From the NCBI GenBank assembly GCA_903813345.2, contig CAIIXF020000006.1, forward strand, positions 1 to 64,000: DNA of 64,000 nt. Reading direction: 5' to 3'. This document shows positions 55,741-64,000 of the stretch, piece after piece (within the stretch, counting starts at the first letter, position 1; each line of letters opens with the position of its first letter). The position numbers and the translations under genes were made by a program. A model generated the notes under the pieces. The model searched no databases. It had not been told where the DNA came from and was given only the letters and a program-made list of their open reading frames with translations. This stretch comes from Owenia fusiformis (Eukaryota; Annelida; Polychaeta; Sabellida; Oweniidae).

Positions 55741-56880
55741 TAGTCCATGGTATGAAATCTCTAGGAGTCTAATAGACTAATAAAGATGCTGGTAGCACAC
55801 TATAGCGCAGACCTAACATTAACATACCTACATATGTTCCCGAATAATTCTTATTATAACCGTTTAATATACTTCAAGCTTTTAGGCTGAATTATTCCTG
55901 TCATTAGCAAAGGTCCAAAAAGTACCAAAAACCAAAATCCCAATTTTTCACAATTTGGAGTACACAATCCAACAGAAAATAATACAAAATGATTTTACAT
56001 ATATGATTTAGGTTTCTAAGCTATAAGTTTGAGGTTATTTTTCTTATCAATACCAAAAACATTATTTAATCAGTGTATCGACGTTTTGTATTGTTTCTCA
56101 GCTATTAATGAGATAAATGCTACAAATGATCACTTTTAAATAAGAATGACAAATGCTTGAATTATGCTAGTTTTTCATAAAATGGGTCTCAATACCTCAT
56201 ATATATACTTCATATACAATCGAACGCCTTACAATTCTTCCTCAACTTTGACCTTACCGCTGGATAAAATCGAATCTTAGGAAGATAATGATAACGATTT
56301 TTCTCAATCATTTATGAATTCGACCAAGTCTTGATGGTTGTTTTATAGGCATCTGAGAATTTCTAACTACGAGAAATACAATTTTAGCTGAAGTCGCAAT
56401 TAGTCAAGGAAGAGCAATATACCACCCTTTATGGTTAATGTTTACAGCAGAATAAAATTGTCTTCCATCACAAGGGGTAAAAAAACGTAAATATTTTGAT
56501 TCGAACTTTTATATATTTTATAAGACACGGACCGTTATTTTAAGCATAGTGACAAAAATAGATTATCATAATGTATCTTTTTGTATTGATAAGAAAAAGA
56601 ACCTCAAACTTATAGCTTAGAAACCTAAATCATATATTTAAAATCATTTTGTATTATTGTGTACTCCAAATTGTGAAAAATTGGGATTTTAGTTTTTTGT
56701 AATTTGTTGGCCTCTGCTAATGACAGGCATAATTCAGCCTAAAAGCCTATATTAAACAGTTATAATAAAAATGATTAAGTAAAATATGTAGGTATGTTAA
56801 TGTTAGGTCAAATATCGCTGCGCTGTAGTGTGCTACCAGCTCCTTTATTAGACGTCGTAGAGATTTCATTCCATGGACTA
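55741..56880. mobile_element. Inverted-repeat element, about 330-bp arms
   Basis: TAGTCCATGGTATGAAATCT at the left is mirrored by AGATTTCATTCCATGGACTA at the right. The arms continue through CCTAACATTAACATACCTAC and AACCTCAAACTTATAGCTTA. Flanking TATAG on both sides may be a 5-bp duplication, but the left side is an (AT)n run. An additional terminal piece lies at 56881-56932. Confidence 0.85.
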
Positions 56881-58249
56881 TATAGTGTGCTACGAATTCT
56901 TCATATTCGGAAGTCATACCATGGACTATGTAAATGCTAAAAGTGACTTATTTTAAATATGAACCTTCTTGGGCATCCTATCAGGGTGATCACTTCCCGG
57001 GGATCACTTATTACTGGTCAAGGCACTTTCATATAAATTATGTACAGTTACATAGTTAACAAGTTGACATGCTGAACTTGCAAATTATCATTTTCACAAA
57101 TAATGTAAACAACATGACAAATTGAATTTGTCAGATACAAACTTAAATCAATAATAGCTTGCATTATGACACATGTGATTGTGATACATATACAATACAT
57201 GTGGATTATGCTGTAATTATGCTTAGCACATAAAAGTTCCTTATTAGTACCGTTTTTAGACAATGAAATTTCCCCCCAGGTATCAAGAAAAAGAACAAAT
57301 TAAAATTAAAGCAAATTAAATGGTCGCATGTTTTCAACAAAAACTCAACCGAGCGCACGAACAATCACATAATTCTTTTGAAAGACATTATGACTTATTG
57401 CAATCGAACTCCTGTGGTGCACTAGCAACAAGCCGGCGAGGTTGACATACGCTGTTATCTGACAAGTTTGACACATCGTAATTCGGTGTAAGTGCGCTTG
57501 GATGAACTGCATTTGTTGAAAAAGTGTGAGCATGTAATTTGCAACACATGGGTTCATTGTTCTTTTTCGTGATACCTAGGGGTAAAACTTATTAAATATT
57601 ATGCAATGCACTCACCTGCGGGTAGTATAAAAACGCAGATTGGAACTAACTTCATAAATGAATCCAAAAACACTCCCATATCATAAACTTGTATGAAAGG
57701 AATTGACAAAATGTTAATGTTTTAAATAAATTGTATTGGTAGATTTAATATCACTGAACATATTATTTCTCGTTGCGTTGAACATCACACAACATTACCG
57801 TTCATCATATATTTGGGATAACGCAGGGGTGATTTTTCAAAATATTCATATACTTTTTTTATTTGTATTTGAAGATTTCTATTTAAAAGATAATCGATAA
57901 ATAAAAATATCATAAACTCTTTGACTTCAAGAACATTTCAATTGAAAAATAAGATCAAAATAGACTCTTATCTCACAGTTGGTGGTATAACTCATTAAAC
58001 ACTGTTTAATCTTTTAAAGTACGAGGGTCTTTAAGACCCTATATTAGCCCCGAAGATATTTAGATGAAATTGTACAGGATATCAAATAAGGGACTTTGTT
58101 TGATAACGAGATAAAAAATTAGGTCATTCTGACCTTTTTATTTCAAAGTATAGGTCATTATATTAACATGTATAAAATTACCTTTTGAAGGAAAAATCAC
58201 TCTTTTCACATCATCATAGTCACTGTTTCTATTTCTTATCAAAATTAAG
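56881..58249. other. Non-coding, with one decayed inverted-repeat element
   Basis: 56881-56932 is a solo end related to 18422-18483. At about 57270-57590 AGGTATCAAGAAAAAGAACAA is inverted against TTGTTCTTTTTCGTGATACCT, and inner words (TTTTCAACAAAAA/TTTGTTGAAAAA) also pair. No gene. Confidence 0.5.
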
Positions 58250-59232
58250 TTTTCTCCTGATGACCATTTATGGATTATGGCGACGGCTTTTGTGAATGGA
58301 TATTGACCCTTTGAAACGCCTATGGACTTGGAGACTGGATTTTATCTATCCAACATCATTTGAGACTGAATGCTCTATCTTGTATGAGTACTTGTATCTA
58401 CAAATATTTTTGATTTTATGAGTATTTCTTCAACATGTATTGTAATGACTTCAGTATGAATGGAATGTCCCTTGGTGTTCTGGTCTTGGACTGTGATATC
58501 GGCTCTTGAATCGAATGGTGGTGGGAAGGGGGTATTAGACATTGTTTCTTTTCACGTTAGATCATGGTTTTGGGATAAATGGGGTTTGTTTTTCTTAACT
58601 GGTATGCACTTATAGTTTGCTTTTTCTTGCTAAGTTCCATTACAACTTTTGGCCCTTTCCCTTTGGCACATGTGCTTAGATATTTATCATTATTTACAGT
58701 CGTTTAAGACTTTTTAACACATAAATGTAACAAGTCAAAAATGCAAGAAATATTGATTAGTGAATATATAAGCACAAATGCCAAAGGGAAGGGTGACTAA
58801 AAACGTTAAAGAAACCCAACAAGAAAAGCAAACTGTAAGTGTAAATCTGTCATAAGAAAAGTAGACCCTATATATCCCATAACCATAATCTAACGTGAAA
58901 AGAAACAATGTCTAACATCCCCTTCCCCCCTCCAATCGAGAACCAATATCACAATCCAGGACCAGAACACCAAGGGACATTTCATTCATACTGAAGTCAT
59001 TGCAATACATGTTGAAGAAAAATTGAAAAAATTGATAGCCAATACTCATAACATTAAAAATAGTTGTAGATACTAGTACTCATAAAAGATAGAGTATTCA
59101 GTCTCAAATGATGTGGGATAGATAAAATCCAGTCTCGAAGTCCATAGGCAATTCAAAGGGTCAACATCCGTTCGCAAAGCCGTCATCATAATCCGTAAAA
59201 CACAACAATTCACAATGGTAATCAGGAGAAAA
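58250..59232. mobile_element. 983-bp near-palindrome (foldback)
   Basis: Arms of about 445-480 bp with a spacer near 58696-58751 (TTTTCTCCTGAT at the left end, ATCAGGAGAAAA at the right end). Long matches occur throughout (TTAGACATTGTTTCTTTTCA against its reverse). There are scattered mismatches, mainly G/A and C/T. No open frame of interest. Confidence 0.9.
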
Positions 59233-59258
59233 CTATGGCTGGTTTCGATCCCTATTTC

Positions 59259-59590
59259 TTAACCATTAATGCCATAGCCGGGATCCACCTCAAAAGGTGC
59301 CAAGTGAAAAAATTGTGAGTTCATTGCCAATTTAATTATGCCATTCCTACATCCTTCAGCATCTCGATCAAGTGGTAAAACTTGAAATTTCGAAATTAAT
59401 GACTTGTACTTTTCAGCAAAGCCCAGAAAGTATTTCTTAAGTTTTTTACAAGTATAACCTTGACCTAACAGCTTGATCACTAAAATATGGTGTCTTGATT
59501 TGAAATCTAGATATTTTGAACATGCCCTGCTATATCTAATAAGCTGGGATACATAAACCCCATATGCTGGGTGTGATCTACTTTATACTT
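59259..59590 (-). pseudogene. Retroelement protein fragment (YGVYVSQLIRYSRACS)
   Basis: About 105 codons open, with SHPAYGVYVSQLIRYSRACS and KLLGQGYTCKKLKKYFLGF. The combination YGVY-S-QLIRY-RAC then LL-QG is one I associate with the C-termini of a widespread metazoan retroelement RT family. The exact clade is not recalled. A TAA lies just upstream and no RT palm is present. Confidence 0.5.
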
Positions 59591-59975
59591 CATTGGGATC
59601 AATCGTCTACAAAGCAAAAATGAGTCAGTAAAGAATATTGAGTTTATTGATTCACTTCACAATGAGAAAAAACAAGGGGCAACATTAAAAAACACATGAA
59701 GTTTATTAACAAGTCAAAAATGCAGATCTATCAATTATATATTGTTCTGCTCTCTTGAGATCAATTGCTTATATACAGTTTGCATTAAAGTACCAGTAAA
59801 ATACAGAATTTGTTATTTCACATCACAGTGAGGAGGCACAAAGTACAACATTTGAAAACACATAAAATATAACAAATTCTAAAAGGTTTCTCTGGACTTA
59901 ACATAACTCTTTCACTTCAATCTTTAAAAGTGTAGATGAGCACATTCATGTGTTTGTTCATTATAAGAGACATCA
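59591..59975. other. Non-coding stretch
   Basis: TCAAAAATGCAG near 59715 echoes the foldback spacer near 58736. No gene. Confidence 0.3.
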
Positions 59976-60222
59976 TTAGATATCATCATTTTCTTCAGAT
60001 GACAACATTTCAGGCATAGCTTTTGATTTTAAAATGTGAAACTCTGTGCATTTCCTTTTTCTTTTATACCCCTTGTGCCTACCACAGCTTATGGACCAAA
60101 TAGCACATGCAACATGTTCACATGAACCTACAGCCCTACTCCCAACTGGCCATGAACAACACCATCCAGTGTTTGCATCAATATTATTACATGGATCTGG
60201 ACCTGGCTTGTACTCACCCATG
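59976..60222 (-). pseudogene. Zinc-binding (SWIM-like) protein C-terminus, cut by mariner
   Basis: About 80 codons: DANTGWCCSWPVGSRAVGSC, then EHVACAIWSISCGRHKG and a basic tail KRKRKC ending in an acidic SSEENDDI. The C..C..G-R-VG-C-H-A pattern resembles the SWIM-like cysteine/histidine motif in proteins encoded by some DNA transposons. The frame is interrupted at 60223 by the mariner element. When the element is ignored the frame continues for about 20 codons on the far side (61198-61260). Identity of the parent protein not established. Confidence 0.4.
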
Positions 60223-60224
60223 TA

Positions 60225-61195
60225 CAGGGTGACCCAAAAAAATGCAACCCTCCATTTCGTCAATATTTTTCTTAAATGGAGGTAAATTGCTCTGAGATTT
60301 GGCACACAAGGACTTCATTCTATGTGGGATCCTTTGGCAAAGTTTTAATAATCATAGCCTTATATTGATAGAGTTATGGCTGTTTCAAAATATGCTCCAG
60401 ATGTCGTCAATTTCACTGAAAACAAACTTGCAATGTTCAAGGAAAACTGTTCATAACATGTATGCATTCTTCCCCATGGGTATGGCTCAAATTTTTGCAG
60501 TCATTGCTTATTGGAGTTCTGCAATTGCGGTAGGGTTATTTTCATACACATATGCATTAACCTTTAAATAACCCCGTATATGGAAGTCAGAGGCATTGAG
60601 ATCAAGACTGTGGGATGACCATGGGTCCTCCATCCTAGGAGAGGTAATCTTCTCATAGAAATGACTAGTGAGCCAGGCTATGCTATCATTAGAAGTGTGA
60701 GGAGTAGCTCCATCCTTCTAGAACCACTGTTCTTGTCTATTGAAGCCTCTGTGTCACTCTAAAACTGCCTGGGAACGCCAATATTGCGCTGTGTGTTAAC
60801 AGTAACAGTGTTGCCATTATCAACCTCAAACCAAAAGGGGCTGATGATTTCATGTTTGGAAATTGGCAGCCCAAGCTGTGCATTTAACAGCATGTAGGGG
60901 CCTGTGAAGCACTTTATCTGGAATTTGTGATCCCAGAACATATTATTCCTTGAGTCTACATGTTCAGAAAGAAGGGAATGTCACTCATCCGAAAACCTAA
61001 CATTGGAAATGGACGACATTTGGAGCATATTTTGGAACGACCATAACTCTATCAATATAAGACAATGATTATTGAAACTTTGCCAGAGGATCCCACATTG
61101 AATGAAGTCCTTGTGTGCCAAATTTCAGAGCAATTAACCTCCATTTAAGAAAAATATTCGTGAAATGGAGGGTTGCATTTTTTTGGGTCACCCTG
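60225..61195 (-). mobile_element. Decayed Tc1/mariner transposon
   Basis: 971 bp with ends CAGGGTGACCCAAAAAAATG, TIRs of about 190 bp (60225-60420, 61005-61195) and TA on both sides (60223-60224, 61196-61197). Its minus-strand interior encodes transposase remnants (separate entry). Confidence 0.9.
60548..60998 (-). pseudogene. Mariner-type DDE transposase remnant
   Basis: Three transposase boxes survive in broken frames. FSDE (followed by an in-frame TGA), then HSLLSEHVDSRNNMFWDH. PISKHEIISPFWFEV. KDGATPHTSNDSIAWLTSHF, then SLDLNASDFHIRGYLK, which correspond to the QQDGA-PH and SPDLNP-DF-LWGYLK boxes with the second and third catalytic acids. At least two stops and one frameshift are present, and the N-terminal HTH is absent. 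Length far below the usual 340-350 residues, so inactive. Confidence 0.85.
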
Positions 61196-61365
61196 TATAG
61201 TGAAATTTACTTGAGCAAAATAGAACCTCGAAGCGCTCTCCTAAGTGATTTTTAAATTACCTCCTCTGCACAAAGGTTCCATAACATTGTTGAAAACCTG
61301 AGAGTGTCAGCTTTAAGAATCTAACCTCCATTTGAATTTTCGCTAAATGCAAAATTAGATATTAA

Positions 61366-62520
61366 CCCTTTCATCACCAAGGGGTAAAATTAAGAAATCA
61401 ATCATGCTTTTTCAATCAAAATATATTTTGACAATCGGTTTCTATTTTCAATCTAAATGTCAATAACAATAAAGGGTGTGGTCTCGGTAACACGACAGTA
61501 TATAATTATGATGTTTACACTTTATGGTTAGGATAACAATTTAACTTAGAAATTACCACCCAAATATCCATGAAAACGATGCCAAGTTTCTTTTTTACAT
61601 CATAATTGAAAATCAACCTTTGATAAGCTTTGATAAGCATTATTACGCTTTGATGCGATTATAACGCTTTAAATCAGGCTCTGATGATACGATCGACAGG
61701 CTCTGTTGTCCATTGTTACGCCCTGTTAAGCTCTGTCGCGCATTGGAAAATGTCGAGATCGCCGATTTCATGCCGCTTTTGATCCAATGACTATAAAAAG
61801 ATGCAGTAGATCCATAAAACCATTGCATCTTTGACTCGAGAACACGATGGCAGAACAAAAGATCTAGAAATTCCAGATGGACCAGAGCATGACCTATCTG
61901 AAGAAGACATTATGTTTGTCGCACGGCGTGAAAGAGCGTGAGAGAGCATGAGGAAACTTGTCAAGCGTAACAAAGCCTAACAAAGCGTTTCAATCCTTGA
62001 TTAAAGCGTCTCAATTCGTTGGAAAGCTTGTGAGTCCTTCATGAAAGCGTAACAAAGCGTTTGACCTCGTGTCAGATCTTCATGCCAGATCGTAGCAAAT
62101 CTTGATATATCTTAACGAAGTGTGTCAAGTGGTAACAGACCGTGAAGAGACTTGGGTCCCCGCTTTGAACCAAGCTCTGTTAAGCTTTCCAACGCTTTGG
62201 GTCAAGCTTTACTGAGCTTTGTTAGTTACAGTTTGTTAAGCTTTGATACGCCCCTGATACGCTCTCGGCGCTTTAATCAATTCGTAACAGAGCGCCAAAA
62301 ATTTTTAAACAGTTTAACATTTTTTGGCGTTCTTGCCGAATATCCCGCTTTACTCCTAGCTTTTCTACGACCTATTACGACCCCGTCGCTTTAATCAAGC
62401 TTTGTTACGCTTTGGTGCCGCTTTACAAGCCGCTTTAAAGCGCCATCACAGCCATAAAAGCTCTAAAAATTACTGGAAAACGCTGACCATGTTTAATGCT
62501 AATGCCGGTGTAAAAGGGTA
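61366..62520. mobile_element. TIR element with 10-bp-periodic AAAGCGT array
   Basis: Candidate ends CCCTTTCATCACC (61366) and GGTGTAAAAGGG (ending about 62518). Inside, 61620-62450 is a degenerate 10-bp repeat: GCTTTGATAA-type in 61620-61800, its reverse (ATGAAAGCGT AACAAAGCGT) in 61920-62150, and GCTTTGTTAA-type again to 62450. No coding potential accepted. Confidence 0.6.
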
Positions 62521-62649
62521 AGAGGTCCTATCAAATTATGGTCCTATTTTCCATTGATTTATATGGTGACCTAAATACAACTCTTTCCCTTATTATCGTA
62601 TCCACAATCAGGGCCAGTAAGGGCCTTTAAGAAAGAGGACCAGACCATA
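62521..62649. other. Short non-coding spacer
   Basis: No feature recognised between the periodic element and the LINE. Confidence 0.3.
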
Positions 62650-64000
62650 ACCCCAAGGGTTAGTTTTTAATACATCTAAAAAATTTTAAAAAAAGTGATT
62701 TAAGTAGAAAAGAACCTATATCTTTGAAGAAAAACTTGTAGAATTCTACACACAACCCGTCAGAGCCAGGAGATTTTTCATTTTTCGAGTCTTTTAAAGC
62801 TAATTTCAATCCATATTCAGTCAGTTTACCTTCACACGATTCTTATTCTTGGTTACTCAGTGTTTTTAGTTATTGGTCGTGATTATGAAAAAAGACCTTT
62901 GAATACTCATCTAAACAATCTTTTTTACTTGAATACAAATCTTGGTAATATTGAAGTTGTGCATCGAGGATTTCTTTTGGGTCAGTTAGCAGTTTTCCAT
63001 CAATTTCAATTTTATTAATAATCTTATTAACGTAATTTTTCTTTTCCAGACCACTAAAATATTTAGTTGCCCTTTCTCCATTTTCATACCAGTTCAATTT
63101 CGCTCGTGTTAATATTCCGTTTACGTAGTATTCTCGGTGTTTCTTCAAATCAGATTTATAATTTTCCAGCGTTTCATATCTCTTATGTAATTCCTTGGTC
63201 TCCGCTTAATTGCTATTTAAAATATTTTCAATTTCTCGCTCCGTTACATTGATCTTATATTCGAGTTCCTTTGAGTTTTATCCCTCAGTTTCTTTTTCCT
63301 TGATGAGTATTTAATGGTCTCCCCCTTATTTCAAGTTTTAACATTTCAAATAATAGTTGATCATTTATGGCAAGTGCTAGTTGCTGATCCTCATTCAAAT
63401 TACCCGCATTGTTTTTGATTGTATATTGATCAACTGTATTTTGAATTTTGGTTTTAACAATATCGATGTATTCCTGGTCCTTAAGTAATGATACATTAAA
63501 TTTCCAAAATCCTCGACCTCTTTCGGGCATTTCAGTTTCAAGAGATATGGTAATGACATCGTGATCTGACCTATAGCCGGGTAAAATTTTACAATTATGA
63601 GTTAGGTTTATATACCCTTTGCAGTTTAACTAGACTCTGCACGCAGGGTAGGTTTATAATGTCTGATATATAAAACAAAGTCGAGCCATTTGGCGCGGAT
63701 TTCGCCTAAGCCATGTAAATTTTTTAGTTGTTCACATATTTCGATTACTTTCTTTCTAGAGTTAGGATTATTTATGTGTTTATGGTTAAGACAATCTAAT
63801 TCTTTGTTCATTATCATATTCCAATCGCCCATAATAATTATTGAAGCATTGTCAAAATGTTCGATTTTATTTTTTAGGTCGACATAAAAAGTCGGAGTAT
63901 CATTATTGGGGCCGTATTTACTTGCCAAAGTCATTCTTTGATTTTCAATTTGGAGATCAAGAATAACAAAGTTGCCATTTTTATCGATATCACTCTCATG
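62650..64000 (-). pseudogene. LINE (Tx1/L1-like) endonuclease to RT start, runs off right edge
   Basis: Minus-strand fragment covering the C-terminal half of an APE-type endonuclease (TLASKYGPNNDTPTF, IIIMGDWNMIMN), the linker (GRGFWKFNVSLLKDQEY, WYENGERATKYFSGLEKKN) and the first RT box (KSPGSDGLCVEFYK near 62770). Frames change twice (between 63626 and 63530, and between 63285 and 63148), and stops separate the pieces. The RT palm is missing, so the copy is truncated at its 3' side, unlike the 5' truncation usual for LINEs. The 5' part lies beyond 64000. Confidence 0.85.

Overview
This is a repeat-dense, gene-poor stretch of a metazoan nuclear genome. Coding pieces carry metazoan GT-AG splice sites, and the rest is filled with LINE fragments, a Ty3/gypsy retrotransposon, Tc1/mariner-, piggyBac- and hAT-like DNA elements and many long inverted repeats. 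The mix suggests a marine invertebrate (echinoderm, hemichordate, cephalochordate or lophotrochozoan). The species cannot be fixed from the sequence alone. Nothing bacterial is present.

The one host gene family is a tandemly duplicated, two-exon, membrane-anchored SAM-dependent methyltransferase on the minus strand. Exon 1 (signal anchor plus stem) occurs at 10371-10806 (copy C), 25833-26263 (copy B, frameshifted) and 51617-52052 (copy A). Exon 2 (methyltransferase domain) occurs at 17750-18390 (B), at 40944-41578 (A), and as a fragment at 14269-14503 cut by a LINE. Copy A looks intact (356 codons, intron about 10 kb). Copy C would continue off the left edge. The blocks at 9.8-14.5 kb, 24.6-30.9 kb plus 40.3-41.6 kb, and 44.4-53.7 kb are paralogous, so each copy shows what the others looked like before later insertions.

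Region by region: 0-9.8 kb holds a LINE reverse-transcriptase remnant, a mariner-type inverted-repeat element, an A-B-B-A' duplication and elements made of short degenerate motifs. 9.8-14.5 kb is duplication unit 1. 14.5-24.6 kb holds LINEs and MITEs around exon 2B. 24.6-30.9 kb is unit 2, with a LINE that carries a nested hAT-like element. 30.9-40.3 kb is a young Ty3/gypsy element on the minus strand, with gag, protease, RT-RNase H-integrase, and an accessory C2H2 zinc-finger ORF in the env position. 40.3-53.7 kb is copy A, with a 7-kb foldback element in its intron and a piggyBac-like element just upstream of its first exon. 53.7-64 kb is almost entirely inverted-repeat elements, a decayed mariner, a 10-bp-periodic element and a LINE fragment running off the right edge.

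The strongest observations are: (1) a textbook -1 frameshift signal (T TTA AAC, 6-nt spacer, 11-bp stem) joining gag to pol; (2) a zinc-finger/AT-hook-like third ORF in the same retroelement; (3) several unrelated TIR-bounded elements whose interiors are degenerate arrays of a motif about 10 bp long that switches strand; (4) the giant foldback element with inverted minisatellite arms ending 19 nt from a splice donor; and (5) insertions resolved to the base by paralogous empty sites.
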